NCBI RefSeq assembly: GCF_963576545.1 | Contig: NC_083639.1 | Coordinates: forward strand, 19,702,118 to 19,766,117 | Length of the DNA: 64,000 nucleotides | Origin: Limanda limanda | Lineage: Eukaryota; Chordata; Actinopteri; Pleuronectiformes; Pleuronectidae | Direction: 5' to 3' | In this document: in pieces, positions 30,901 to 38,136 of the stretch | Numbering within the stretch: position 1 is the stretch's first letter | How the letters are laid out: every line of letters begins with the position of its first letter | The notes under the pieces: model-generated | What the model saw: only the letters and a program-made list of their open reading frames with translations | Told to the model about the DNA's origin: nothing | The model's database searches: none | Translations under genes and position numbers: made by a program

Positions 30901-32425
30901 ACTCAGAAGGTTTTGAGCCCCTTAAATCTGAACACACTGTGAGCCCACTTTCAGATTGAGTTTCCTGTGTTGCTTGTTCAAACAGGCAGAAACTTACACA
31001 TTTGGATATAATACGACATAATACATAAGACATGTGATACGCCACATGTCTTAATTTGACTGTTGCTAATTGTGAGTATGACCTCATTCACAAGGTAAGA
31101 TAAGGATATCATGTTTATGGCATTCAGACTATTGTCTTTATCGGAGTAAAATAGTAGAGCAGCCATCCTCTAACCAGAAGGTAGGCGGTTCGATCCCAGT
31201 CTTTCCCATCTGCATGCCTAAGTGTCCTTGGGCAAGATACTGGACCTCGATTTGCCCCTCATAGAAAGAGTGCTGCCCATAGATTGACTGTATAAATGTG
31301 TGTGTGAACGGCAATAACAATAAACTGTTTTGTAAAGTGCTTTGAGCGGTCATCACGGCTAGAAAATCTCTATATAAATACAGACCATTTACCCTGTGAA
31401 CATAGCCATTGGTTCAACAAAATAAATCCCCAATCGCAATGTTCACCATTGCCGTTCCTCTGTCATAGTATTTTCTACAACTAAGCAACCAATTTCAGAG
31501 TAAACAATCTGCCTCTGTGCACACCAGCACACACATGCCCAGTGCAGGTCATAGTCATGTTATGAGCGATTTTAGGTGTGTTAAGGACCTCAAATGCCTG
31601 TCTGGCAGACACACAAGTAATACCGGTCATCTCATTTAATTCTTGGCTCAAATTCACACACACTTAGCAATACACTCAAGCTACTGTGGGTCGTCGCCAA
31701 ATGCTAACACAACAAAACGGTTCACCTTGCTGTCAGGTCTGACCTCACCTCATTGTCGGGTTGATTGTGGAGATATTTGTTGACAAGTAATCTTCAACAC
31801 TAGTTTGTGTGTTTCAACCTGTTTAAATTCAGTGAGGTGAAACTCGCTCATCACTGCAGTCATAACAAAGAATTGAGAAAGTTCTTCTCTAGTGAACCTA
31901 ATCAATACAAAGTACACACTGTATCAGTGTCTGTTACAGGACCGCAGTGTGCCACCACTTTAATGTCCCCTTCAGGATTTCTTCACTTTGTCAAAAGCAG
32001 TGGCGCGTGTGTAGCTTAGCGATTATGACTGTTGGAACGGGTGCATGTGTGTGTTGATTTCCCATTGGTCAGCCAGAGGTAAACACTAATGCCAATCACA
32101 CTGGCTTCCTCGCGGAGGCAGTGATAGCTCAAGCCTGCAGCTCGGCCCCCTCCAATAAGCCATAGAGTGAAGCCATGGGTGAAATGAGGTGATTCTAAAT
32201 CCACTGTGCCTCTCTCGCAGTGACAACGACGAGAAGCCGCTGAAGGGCAGCCAACACTCGCTGAGCAGGGAGATCAAAGCGGGGGACAGCGGGGACAGTC
32301 TGGTGGACTACGGCGACGAGGACGTCCAGTTCAACGAGGACGGCTCTTTTATCGGCGAGTACGCGGGCCGAAAGGAGAAGAGGGTGTCCGCCGAGATCAA
32401 AGCCGCCGCTCAGACACCGGCGTGA
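826..32425 (+). CDS. chl1: Close homolog of L1 (neural cell adhesion molecule), whole 26-exon coding region
   Basis: Single-pass membrane cell-adhesion receptor of the L1 family, which acts in neurite outgrowth, neuronal positioning and synapse function. The exons join 826-925, 4758-4866, 5091-5281, 5838-5960, 6711-6881, 7127-7153, 7306-7417, 8018-8199, 9552-9683, 11181-11321, 13102-13213, 14306-14472, 14558-14723, 14839-14963, 15323-15424, 15705-15902, 16119-16189, 17004-17223, 18838-18953, 19205-19409, 19543-19665, 22783-22962, 26073-26144, 28712-28843, 29745-29817 and 32221-32425. All junctions are GT-AG and phases agree. The product of 1184 residues is close to mammalian CHL1 (about 1200). 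CHL1 is preferred over L1CAM, NrCAM and neurofascin because of the tail: [30 protein letters not shown] and no PDZ-type end. In human CHL1 the corresponding motif is FIGAY, while the other family members have FIGQY. The fifth FNIII exon is left out of this model because it carries a frameshift. Confidence 0.93.
3571..3764 (+). repeat. LINE 3' tail ending in GGAT repeats
   Basis: The segment GGAGACTCTAAATTGACC, then GCGACCAGTCCAGGACCCTGCC, CAGCTGGGATTGGCTCCAG and a terminal ATGGATGGATGG matches a very common teleost repeat, probably the 3' end of an L2-like LINE. The family name is from recall. Confidence 0.7.
3869..4540 (+). repeat. Dispersed repeat with CCTCCGCC / CCTTGGCAG ends, copy 1
   Basis: It begins ACCTCCGCCAACGCC with AACAGTCC just inside, and ends GAAAACATAACCTCCTTGGCAG. 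The ends are imperfect inverted complements. The inner 3' part (CCACCAAGTTACGTGGAAAT, GACAAACAAGCAGACA) matches a repeat common in fish genomes. I do not know its formal family name. Confidence 0.6.
4758..4866 (+). CDS. chl1: chl1 exon 2: first half of Ig1
   Basis: Residues 34-69, beginning [11 protein letters not shown] and containing the first Ig1 cysteine in [11 protein letters not shown]. The FPFDE motif is typical of the CHL1 Ig1 strand. The acceptor is TTGCCCAG and the donor GTGAGT, phase 2. Confidence 0.92.
5091..5281 (+). CDS. chl1: chl1 exon 3: second half of Ig1
   Basis: Residues 70-133. It holds the Ig1 tryptophan (FRWTKNG), the motif [11 protein letters not shown] and the second cysteine in [12 protein letters not shown], closely matching CHL1 and its relatives. 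It contains one NLT N-glycosylation site. Donor GTGAGT, phase 1. Confidence 0.93.
5838..5960 (+). CDS. chl1: chl1 exon 4: first half of Ig2
   Basis: Residues 134-174. VPKFPKE is the L1-family Ig1-Ig2 hinge, followed by the first Ig2 cysteine ([11 protein letters not shown]) and the tryptophan in IYWM. Acceptor AATGTAG, donor GTAAGT, phase 1. Confidence 0.93.
6711..6881 (+). CDS. chl1: chl1 exon 5: second half of Ig2
   Basis: Residues 175-231. [15 protein letters not shown] and [10 protein letters not shown] are near-invariant in the L1 family; the second Ig2 cysteine lies in DYCCF. A TG-rich tract precedes the TTTGCTCAG acceptor. Donor GTAGGC is somewhat weak. Confidence 0.93.
7127..7153 (+). 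CDS. chl1: chl1 exon 6: 27-nt microexon in the Ig2-Ig3 linker
   Basis: Residues 232-240, a small hydrophilic peptide (KKSDMSPEA with split end codons). It is flanked by a good acceptor (CCATTCCAG) and a strong donor (GTGAGT). Its length is a multiple of three and both neighbouring exons have the same phase, so it can be included or skipped without shifting the frame. Mammalian CHL1 has an optional segment at this same linker, which makes alternative splicing likely here too. Confidence 0.72.
7306..7417 (+). CDS. chl1: chl1 exon 7: first half of Ig3
   Basis: Residues 241-277, including [10 protein letters not shown], the linker leading into Ig3, and the first Ig3 cysteine in LKLECIAEG. Acceptor CTCCTCAG, donor GTAAGT, phase 2. 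Confidence 0.92.
7514..7786 (+). repeat. Dispersed repeat with CCTCCGCC ends, copy 2 (internally deleted)
   Basis: It begins ACCTCCGCCGAGGCCCAGCAGTCC and ends TCTTCCTTGGTGGAGA, with AATCCTGCTGACAAAGAAAC before the end. It is shorter than copy 1 and lies in the chl1 intron between exons 7 and 8. Confidence 0.6.
8018..8199 (+). CDS. chl1: chl1 exon 8: second half of Ig3
   Basis: Residues 278-338. [11 protein letters not shown] matches the CHL1 Ig3 strand, and the second cysteine lies in [13 protein letters not shown]. Acceptor CTCTCTGTCAG, donor GTAAAT, phase 1. Confidence 0.93.
9552..9683 (+). CDS. chl1: chl1 exon 9: first half of Ig4
   Basis: Residues 339-382, beginning EPPEW and containing the first Ig4 cysteine ([13 protein letters not shown]) and the tryptophan in ISWRVNG. 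The exon is GC-rich compared with its AT-rich introns. Donor GTCAGT, phase 1. Confidence 0.93.
10710..10748. repeat. (CA)n microsatellite
   Basis: A run of CA dinucleotides interrupted by single G and T bases, in the intron between exons 9 and 10. Confidence 0.95.
10891..10915. repeat. (AT)n microsatellite
   Basis: Twelve AT units in a row, in the same intron as the CA tract. Confidence 0.95.
11181..11321 (+). CDS. chl1: chl1 exon 10: second half of Ig4
   Basis: Residues 383-429. [21 protein letters not shown] holds the second Ig4 cysteine and is strongly conserved in CHL1. Acceptor GACCGCAG, donor GTGAGT. The following intron contains hAT copy A. Confidence 0.93.
11440..12281 (+). mobile_element. 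Non-autonomous hAT element, copy A
   Basis: 842 bp with terminal inverted repeats TAGGGTTGCAA at both ends and a near-perfect 8-bp target duplication (GTCCTGAC left, CTCCTGAC right). It encodes only the N-terminal BED zinc finger of a hAT transposase and no catalytic domain. It also has GTTAATTCCC repeats near its right end and a 19-bp perfect hairpin at 11691-11738. It lies in chl1 intron 10, with the BED frame on the same strand as chl1. Confidence 0.9.
11957..12181 (+). CDS. BED-type zinc finger peptide of hAT copy A (transposase remnant)
   Basis: A 74-residue frame. VWRHFTP is the aromatic part of a BED finger, and CKYC followed by HIVKC supplies the zinc ligands (C-x2-C...H-x3-C). BED fingers bind transposon ends in hAT transposases. 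The catalytic core is absent, so this is either the surviving first exon of a transposase or a short end-binding protein. It is nearly identical to the frame in copy B. Confidence 0.65.
   Translation: MPRALSHVWRHFTPSNVEGKAVYICKYCAKTYVKNDTTMQKHIVKCPKFPQGSNQPMTQKNVYIYLCICQGKYN
13102..13213 (+). CDS. chl1: chl1 exon 11: first half of Ig5
   Basis: Residues 430-466. It contains [10 protein letters not shown] and the first Ig5 cysteine ([12 protein letters not shown]), ending in the split tryptophan codon of ITW. The exon is 112 nt, so skipping it would shift the frame. It lies between two oppositely oriented hAT elements, 820 bp from the left one and 208 bp from the right one. Confidence 0.92.
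13422..14265 (-). mobile_element. Non-autonomous hAT element, copy B (inverted)
   Basis: 844 bp with the same TAGGGTTGCAAA ends and an exact 8-bp target duplication, ATTTTGAC, at 13414-13421 and 14266-14273. It is in the opposite orientation to copy A, and in the parts compared the two are roughly 95% identical. It lies in chl1 intron 11. Near its left end is a run of about six GGGAATTAAC-like units, more than in copy A. Confidence 0.92.
13570..13776 (-). CDS. BED-type zinc finger peptide of hAT copy B (transposase remnant)
   Basis: A 68-residue frame almost identical to that of copy A, starting [14 protein letters not shown], with the ligands CKYC and HIDKC. The few differences are in the finger's tail (HIVKC versus HIDKC) and at the C-terminus. 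The frame has no stop or gap within the finger. Confidence 0.65.
   Translation of the reverse strand: MPRALSHVWRHFTPSNVEGKAVYICKYCAKTYVKNDTTMQKHIDKCPKFPQGSNQPITKQNVYIHVCI
14306..14472 (+). CDS. chl1: chl1 exon 12: second half of Ig5
   Basis: Residues 467-522. [20 protein letters not shown] holds the second Ig5 cysteine in the usual D-x-G-x-Y-x-C context. A long T tract precedes the TTTTGCAG acceptor, directly beside the right end of hAT copy B. Confidence 0.92.
14558..14723 (+). CDS. chl1: chl1 exon 13: first half of Ig6
   Basis: Residues 523-577, including [12 protein letters not shown] and the first Ig6 cysteine ([13 protein letters not shown]), then LLWEKDD. The preceding intron is only 85 bp and its acceptor (TTTGGAAG) is unusually purine-rich, yet the phase and protein match are unambiguous. 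Confidence 0.9.
14839..14963 (+). CDS. chl1: chl1 exon 14: second half of Ig6
   Basis: Residues 578-619. [20 protein letters not shown] holds the second Ig6 cysteine. The CHL1-type ART.VD.A motif follows. Acceptor CTATCAACAG, donor GTGAGC, phase 1. Confidence 0.92.
15323..15424 (+). CDS. chl1: chl1 exon 15: start of FNIII-1
   Basis: Residues 620-653. DVPDAPDNL is the Ig6-FNIII boundary signature of L1 proteins, followed by [13 protein letters not shown] with the conserved B-strand tryptophan. Donor GTAAAA is weak. Confidence 0.92.
15705..15902 (+). CDS. chl1: chl1 exon 16: end of FNIII-1
   Basis: Residues 654-719. [19 protein letters not shown] and [20 protein letters not shown] give the typical FNIII C to G strands. 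Donor GTCTAA is weak, but the next exon continues in phase with the APDRNP linker. Confidence 0.92.
16119..16189 (+). CDS. chl1: chl1 exon 17: start of FNIII-2
   Basis: Residues 720-743. [19 protein letters not shown] is the FNIII-1/2 linker found in CHL1 and NrCAM, ending in the conserved INWE. It ends in phase 0. Confidence 0.92.
17004..17223 (+). CDS. chl1: chl1 exon 18: end of FNIII-2
   Basis: Residues 744-816. [14 protein letters not shown] and [19 protein letters not shown] are diagnostic for L1-family FNIII-2, and the exon ends YSGED. ADAM8 shedding of mammalian CHL1 has been placed in this domain; whether the fish site is kept cannot be judged here. Confidence 0.93.
18838..18953 (+). 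CDS. chl1: chl1 exon 19: start of FNIII-3
   Basis: Residues 817-855. [22 protein letters not shown] begins the domain, and HGHLGGYR ends it in phase 0. The acceptor is GCTGTTGCAG. It contains an NSS N-glycosylation site. Confidence 0.92.
19205..19409 (+). CDS. chl1: chl1 exon 20: end of FNIII-3
   Basis: Residues 856-923. INWWRMRSL matches the family INWWKxxSL motif, and [19 protein letters not shown] is the F-G strand. It ends TPEG before the FNIII-3/4 linker. Confidence 0.93.
19543..19665 (+). CDS. chl1: chl1 exon 21: start of FNIII-4
   Basis: Residues 924-964. [20 protein letters not shown] starts the domain; [13 protein letters not shown] is the conserved C-strand. Donor GTACGT. The following intron, about 3.1 kb, is one of the longer ones. 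Confidence 0.92.
22450..22480. repeat. (GATTAA)n short tandem repeat, probable LINE tail
   Basis: TAAGATTAAGATTAAGATTAAGATAC followed by ATTTATTTGTACCAAAC, which looks like the end of a retroelement inserted in the opposite orientation. It lies just before exon 22. Confidence 0.5.
22783..22962 (+). CDS. chl1: chl1 exon 22: end of FNIII-4
   Basis: Residues 965-1024. It begins with INDTEEVG, as in CHL1 and NrCAM, and holds [20 protein letters not shown], the paired-cysteine motif of L1-family FNIII-4. Donor GTGAGT, phase 1. Confidence 0.93.
23759..24133. mobile_element. MITE-like element with 28-bp inverted ends
   Basis: Left end AAAGGGAAAGTTCACCTAAA and right end GGGTGAACTATCCCTTT are inverted complements over about 28 bp with few mismatches. 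This matches a very common teleost repeat (AAAGGGATAGTTCACCC). It lies in chl1 intron 22. I could not define a target duplication. Confidence 0.75.
24500..24570. repeat. (TG)n microsatellite
   Basis: A TG-rich run with GA interruptions, in chl1 intron 22. Confidence 0.9.
26073..26144 (+). CDS. chl1: chl1 exon 23: Pro/Thr/Ser-rich stalk
   Basis: Residues 1025-1048, for example [19 protein letters not shown], likely an extended and possibly O-glycosylated stalk. The acceptor has a strong pyrimidine tract (TTTGTCTTTCTTTTCAG); the donor GTAGAG is weaker. At 72 nt with matching flanking phases it is a possible cassette exon. I know of no matching segment in human CHL1, so the call rests on the splice sites, frame and composition. 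Confidence 0.7.
26145..28173. other. chl1 intron after exon 23: no recognised repeat
   Basis: About 2 kb with mixed composition and several TAAT/ATTA motifs, and none of the repeats seen elsewhere. It contains no coding segment I can support. It is a candidate for conserved noncoding sequence, which only comparison could show. Confidence 0.4.
28174..28326 (+). pseudogene. chl1: Frameshifted fifth FNIII exon of chl1
   Basis: After an acceptor at 28173 (CTCTGCACAG) the frame reads [19 protein letters not shown] up to about 28243. The match then continues in another frame from 28244 with [20 protein letters not shown] and FEDVI. This corresponds to the partial FNIII-5 of mammalian CHL1 (PGAEH..., NWGDNDSIF, DVIETR). 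One base appears to be missing near 28243. The only donor candidate at the end is CAG|GTCCAC, which is poor. With that donor the exon is 153 nt and the main frame stays open, reading a hydrophobic stretch instead of the domain. It may be a true decayed exon or a one-base sequence error. Confidence 0.7.
28712..28843 (+). CDS. chl1: chl1 exon 24: juxtamembrane region and transmembrane helix
   Basis: Residues 1049-1092. [13 protein letters not shown] is followed by a hydrophobic run (about 1062-1084), then NRNKGGKYS. The GGKYS stretch after the helix is the conserved membrane-proximal site for ERM proteins in the L1 family. Mammalian CHL1 has [11 protein letters not shown] at this place. Acceptor TCCTCCTCAG. 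Confidence 0.95.
29745..29817 (+). CDS. chl1: chl1 exon 25: proximal cytoplasmic tail with HPD motif
   Basis: Residues 1093-1116. [10 protein letters not shown] is the CHL1-type tail. The HPD tripeptide (1100-1102) is known in mammalian CHL1 as a binding site for the chaperone Hsc70. The family motif TFGEY reads TFCEY here, with glycine replaced by cysteine. Donor GTATGC, phase 2. Confidence 0.94.
29943..30006 (+). CDS. chl1: Candidate alternative last exon of chl1 (short tail without ankyrin site)
   Basis: Directly after a long pyrimidine tract (29887-29937) two AGs three bases apart (29942, 29945) could act as acceptors. In the phase left by exon 25 the frame reads [20 protein letters not shown] then I and a stop at 30004-30006. 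The dipeptide choice and GC content look coding-like, unlike the intron around it. A possible donor (GTATGT at 30020) would let it act as a cassette instead. If used, the product would lose the distal tail, including the FIGEY ankyrin motif. I do not know this isoform from the family; it is inferred from sequence only. Confidence 0.35.
31150..31392 (+). repeat. tRNA-derived SINE, copy 1
   Basis: The head has a pol III B box GGTTCGATCCC at 31187-31197; the centre reads GTGTCCTTGGGCAAGATACTG and the tail TAAAGTGCTTTGAGCGGTC ... CTCTATATAAATACAGACC. The central segment resembles vertebrate V-SINEs. It lies in the last chl1 intron, sense strand. The family name is from recall. Confidence 0.75.
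32221..32425 (+). CDS. chl1: chl1 exon 26: distal cytoplasmic tail with ankyrin-binding motif, stop
   Basis: Residues 1117-1184. [24 protein letters not shown] and [12 protein letters not shown] are the L1-family ankyrin-binding region; FIGEY lies at 1160-1164. Phosphorylation of the tyrosine in this motif is known to release ankyrin in relatives. The chain ends KAAAQTPA with TGA at 32423, without the class of C-terminus used for PDZ binding by other family members. No RSLE-type mini-exon is seen. Confidence 0.95.
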
Positions 32426-33320
32426 GGAGCGGAAGCGCCATTCTCATCTTTACCCCGGGACGCCGTTTCCATTAAAACCTGCTGGGACGAACAAATGAAA
32501 GAGGAAGCAGAACATTATCCACACCCAAGCACAAGTTTTGTGTCAAAAGTAATGCGTGATTTGCCAACTGCCATTCTCATGTTATGAAGCTCTGTTTTGT
32601 CAGGTTGCAACAGAATGACCGTTACTAAATACTGTGTATATATAGTGTATATTCTATGTGCGGAGTGTCTTTTTTTTTATAATTATTATTACACAGAACA
32701 TTTAGAGGGCTTGGATTTTTTTTCTTCTCTTTTTCCATTACTTTCACTGCAGAACTGTTTGTACAAATGTTACAAAAATGTCACTCCCCATTGCACATCA
32801 TTACACGCAGCTTTGCCTCTCATGTCATCTTGTGGCAGACCACAGGCGAGGGGGGGAAGTCCAGTTGATCTTTTTCAACGGGAGCAAATATTACTGACCT
32901 TTTATATTTGAAATGGATTCATTAAATATGAAGTACAATGTTTAAGATGTGTATAAAGGTTGCTTATTAACTTATTTTTTTTCCCAGTGGTTTTCTACCT
33001 GACAATTTAACAAGGAAATTTACATATCATTCTATATCATCAACATTGGTTGTTGAACCATAAACCTCCTGTGATATTAGAAGAAAATATAATTTAATTA
33101 ACATTTAGATCCATTGGACTGTATAAATCACCAAACCTAGTCTGTGCTTTGTAAAAGATTTTCTAAAATGTAATCCCTTACAGGTCCCTATGTTCCTGAT
33201 TATACATGAAAGAGAACCTAACAATTTGTACAACACTGAAGCTGCCAATACCTGCCGTTTGAAAAGTTTTATAGGAATCATAGAAATTTTAGGAAATAAA
33301 CTTGTTTGCTTTCTTGCTGA
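32426..33320 (+). other. chl1: chl1 3' UTR with candidate poly(A) signal
   Basis: AT-rich sequence after the stop codon. The first good AATAAA is at 33295-33300 (GGAAATAAA), followed by a T-rich stretch CTTGTTTGCTTTCTTG, so cleavage near 33320 is plausible. Longer UTRs using later signals cannot be excluded. Confidence 0.5.
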
Positions 33321-36104
33321 AAGTTATTTAGGATGATTGATACAAAACCCAGAAGTCAGGTAGCTCAGTTTAGCGTAAATACTGGTCACAGGGAAATAGC
33401 TAGTGTGGCTCCGCCTTAAGGTAACAAAATCCTCCCACCAGCGCCTCACTGATAAATTACATCTTATTTGTTTAATGTGAATTTAATACAACCCCTGGAT
33501 ACCATCATTTTTCAGGTTTTTTTGTAGGTTAAACAGATGAGATATAACATGTTAATCAATGACTTTTAGATATGCTGGCAGATGGATTTTGAATTTCTGG
33601 ACAAGGCCAGACTAGCTGTTCCCAGCTAATCTAAACTAAGGAGTTGACAGTTGTCACCTCATATTTAACACACAGACTAAAGAGTTTTATCAATTTATCC
33701 ATAGCAAGAAAGTGCATAAGCATATTTCAATAGGATAATCTGTTATCCTGACTTTTAGTCCCCGGCATGTCAGGCTCTGAAAAAGCTGAATCCTACATTT
33801 CCAATAAGGCATTTTAATTGTCTTTTTTACCAGAATATCTACTTCTTTCAAACTCGACGTCCCAGTTTGCAGATCAGGCTTAAGGTCTTTGTGCACCAAG
33901 TCCGTATATGTTGTGTCACAGTTACACATAGACTCTGAAACTTTGATCTGTCATTAACGTTATTAGAACCGGTTGGATTTGAGCTGGTTGGGATCAATTG
34001 GATCACCGAAATTATGTTTTCTTATTTTGAATATGTGGTCTCAGCTCTAGCAGTGGAATGAAACCAATGAAAACCTGAAATGTTGGTAGAGGACCACAAA
34101 ATCATGCCCAGTGCTTGACACATTTGATCTCATTCTGTGAATATTGAAAGTCATTGGACTCAGTGTGCAAGGTTTCTGTGTGTGACGATTTTCATCAGAA
34201 TTTGGATTAAAAAAAATGTTAGTACGAACTTGATAAACAAAGACCTTACTACTACTAGACCTGCTCTAAATATATTTGTACTATCTAAATCAATATACCC
34301 GGGGTGGCATCACAATAACAGCATCAGTGTTATTTCTCAGAGTCGACTCCAGAGCCACAGAGAACATTGTACATTGTCCTCGCAGGCTGAGTATCTCTGC
34401 ATGAACTGACTTTAATGTGTGATGTTAGTTGTTTACTCCTTCAAGAAGAAAGTTTTGTCAAACCTGCAATGGATTGTGGATCCCGTGTAATCAGATTACT
34501 GGGATCTGGTTGCATGTTTGACACTCACCAATACTGCTGAACGTGTGGAGTCTTAACAAGCCTTACTCTGTTAATACACATTCATTATGTTATTAGCACC
34601 ATGATCACAAGAGTCGCAGTGTTTTGTAAAAATTCAGCCATTGCATGATAAGAATGTTAATTGGTGTTTTTGATGTCATTAAATTGCTTTACTTTCCTAT
34701 GTGCTGGTTATGGTCTGACTGTTTCCCCCCACAGATGAACGCTTGATTAACTCGTCAGTCAGCAGTAAAGTACAAGTGGATGAGAGCAGCACCTGTGGAG
34801 CTGCCCTCATCCACTCTGTATTAAAATGGCAGATGTTCGACAAATCGTTCCCATTATGTGTTGTGACTAAAACAAATGTAATGCCGGGGTCAAGCCTCTG
34901 TCTGAGTTTGAGCAGCCTGTGTGATTTACTCCGGCGGCAGGAGAGAGTCACCAGAAATCAGAGGAGTGGGCTCCTACAGGCTCCGGGCTCAAGGAGGGAG
35001 CGAGGTAATCACGTCCAATGGTTGATATAGGAGAGTGTCACTGTGAGGGTGATCACATCTGCCTCAAATACCCTCTCATCACTCTCAGCGGCTGTTTAGA
35101 GGCTTCAGCTCTCACACGTGTGACCTTCAGGTTCTGGGGGTGGAGCCTCTGACGGCCACGCTGGACTTCCCTAGCTCTTTGTTGAAAGTGTGAATAGCTG
35201 CATGTGGGCTCCGGGCCTGCAGGGAGTACAGAGCCTAATTCTGCAACATAACAATCACTCCTCTGTAGAAAAACAGGCTCTTTGTGAAAAATGAAGGATT
35301 TGTCCAGACTCTTGCAATAATTTTGCTTTCAAATGTGGTCGGTGCTTCCTGTGCTCGAGAGAAGTTTGCATATGAATGAAGTTTCCTGAATCTGCCATTT
35401 CACGACTTGTGACATGTTTGCTGACGTTTGTATAAATGGTTGATGCCATTCATTACAACACAATGTCCTGTACAGTCTGGTTCCTTTTAAATAATTAGAA
35501 AAGACTGCACAGCCCCCAACAGTATTAATACCTGGCATCAAGAAAGGAACTTTGATATGAGTACAATAGCTCATCAGTGTAACATAATACTGTTTAGGTT
35601 AACCTCTAAAATGTCCTCTAAATGGGCAGTAGGTTCTCATAATATAAAGTACAAACCATAAGCAACAACATATAGGGAAATATATAGCACAATACATCAA
35701 TATGCAAGGGATATTAAACCAAGGGTGATCAAGACAATGTACAAGCACCAACCAAATGGAAATATAAAACAAGGGATGATGTCAAATAATAAGATCATCG
35801 ACTTAAGGGTTCAATACCTGAGTGAGTAGAAACATGGATAATCTGTGAAGCTAATCAAAAATTGAAAGTTATCAGACATTAATCTGTAAAAACATGTCCT
35901 AATTAGAAATAGGGGTAATAAGTTTTAGAAAAAAATAAATTTTCACGATGAATCCACAACATCTACATTGTAAGAACAAATCTACATGATAAGAAAACAA
36001 TCATAAAGGCTTAATTGCCTGGACAGTAAAATTAACTTTAATAGATACGTCTAACAATCAAAGATTCTGACTGGTCCTTTACAGAGATGCTATTCACACA
36101 TAAC
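33321..36104. other. Intergenic DNA, no gene seen
   Basis: AT-rich sequence with only short chance frames. The part from about 35600 to 36100 may be the untranslated end of the inverted Penelope-like fragment that follows. No promoter or RNA gene could be recognised. Confidence 0.5.
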
Positions 36105-36390
36105 ATTAAGTAACAATTCATCATTCAGGCCTTTTGGAGACAATGTTGTAATTAGAAGATCCAAAAGGCTTCACCTCTCTTAGGAAACAGATGGTGGTCA
36201 CCACAAGGAGGTGGTGTCTTTACCCCAAACCCCCAACTATAGAATCATAGGGAGTTTTTGTTCATCAAAGTGCACAGCAATAGAATGGCTGGGGGACATT
36301 TCGGTATATTGCACTCTCATGTTCACTGATGACAGAAACGTTATATACTTCATAACATTTTTTTGCAAGTACAGGACAGTCTGCGGGATT
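36105..36390 (-). mobile_element. Penelope-like retroelement fragment (GIY-YIG end)
   Basis: On the minus strand the frame fragments read KKCYEVYNVSVISEHESAIY at about 36300-36365 and AFWIF...TLSPKGLNDEL at about 36105-36178. This fits the end of the GIY-YIG endonuclease domain of Penelope-like elements. Stops and frameshifts interrupt it, so it is dead. Confidence 0.6.
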
Positions 36391-36884
36391 CTTCTTCTCT
36401 CACCTACGTGTGCTTTTTCGCTTACGCACCTTTTCAGTGCTCATTCTAATGCACGAGCTTCTCAAATCTGATAACCCTTCACTTTGATATAAAGTATACT
36501 GGATAGGTTGGTCTGAGGTCTGGGCAATAAAACAATATCTATAATTTTCATCAATAGCAATATAAAAAAGGTTCACCATATATCAATGTCATGTTTATGC
36601 ATTGTGCAAACACAGCAAGGAGCAATAACACATAATTGATCTACCTCAGATTTGTTTGTCCTTCTCTGCTCATGAAGAAGAGTTTCAATTCACAACCTTC
36701 ATTCAGGAGAATTCATCTGTAATATTTTGACCATATGATCATGAAAATCGTGATATTTACTGATATAGATATGTTAATTTTGATATAATTTTTGCCATAT
36801 TGTCCAGCCCTATGTTTTCTTTGTTGTTTTGACAAGCAATGAGACAGTCGTTGCCTTTATTTCACCTCATATGAGTGGAAGCAT

Positions 36885-36965
36885 AATAATCATGATAACA
36901 ACAACAACAATAATATCAAGAATACTACCAATATTATTATTATTCATAATAATAATAATAATACA
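36885..36965. repeat. (AAC/AAT)n and (ATT)n trinucleotide repeats
   Basis: AACAACAACAACAATAAT is followed by ATTATTATTATT and ATAATAATAATAATAAT, giving short palindromic blocks. Confidence 0.85.
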
Positions 36966-37805
36966 ACTTTAACACATTCTGTAGGATTACAAAAAACCGA
37001 AAGCAGACAAAAACGACACTAAACACTATAAATATAGAATTCACATGTGAATCACACATTGAAAATAGACATCACGATCTAACATCGAAAACATATGTGC
37101 AAACACAACACCAACATGGAAGGGCCATCACGAACGTAAAGCTGTTCTCAGCTCAGCCAAGCTCTACCGTTCACACTTTGCTTCAGCATTAGCAGGAGAT
37201 GATAGTCAGTAATTTAAAAAGAAATTAAACTCCAAATAGGAGCAGTAACAGCCTCGGTGCATTAATGAATCTCAGATGTGCTTTAGCTTTTTGTGTGTGC
37301 AGCATCCCAGTACATAGGAAACACTGGGCTATTATACAGGAGCTGCACATCAGCTGTTCTTCGACTTCTTTTAACTCCATAAGCAAATAATTCATGGTGC
37401 ACATCACTATAGTGCCATAATATATTAAGACAATCAAATATTTAATTACGGTAGTTAGAGATAGTTCAAATGAAGCAAGGTGAAATCTCATCTTGTGCTC
37501 CTTAATAATAACTTAATAATTGTACATAATCTAGGTTGTAGTGTTTTTCCATTCTTATAAGAATGAACTGCTAATACGTGAAGGTAGTTTGATTGGGAAA
37601 ATTGTCCACATGAGAGACGTGACTGATTAAAGAGTCGAAGCAAATTGAAATTGATTTTTTTATGAGAAAAAATGATCGATTTAATTCGACCAGGATTCTT
37701 CCATTGCCGGGCAACAAGTTCAGTGGGAGTGGAGTGACAGGACTGATACCAATATGTGATGGAGCAATTTAACTAGGAAGCTGATCGATGATGAGTTTCG
37801 ATCTG

Positions 37806-38136
37806 AAATGTAAACATTTGGGGTTTGTTTGTTTGTCAACAGGATTGTGAAAAGACTTCTCAACAGGTTTCCACAAAACCTGGTGGAAGGATGAAACATG
37901 AGCAAAGACAGACACAGTTTAATTTCAGGGTTGATCCAAACAAAGGGGCAGATCCAAGAGTTTTCTATTACTTTCTGTGCCATCCCGAAATAGGGCACTT
38001 AATCTGACATTTTATCCAATTTCCCAGGGAATAATTAATGGATCTTAATGGAAATAAAAAATGTGTATGAGTGGGTGAAGTTTGGTGCAGCTTGATTGAA
38101 TTTAAGGGGACTGTTGGACCCTGACGGAGAGATGTG
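37806..38136 (-). repeat. Dispersed repeat with CCTCCGCC ends, copy 3 (inverted)
   Basis: On the minus strand it starts TCTCCGTCAGGGTCCAACAGTCC and reads through to CCACCAGGTTTTGTGGAAAC and TTGACAAACAAACAAAC. It is the same family as 3869-4540 and 7514-7786, outside the gene. Confidence 0.6.
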
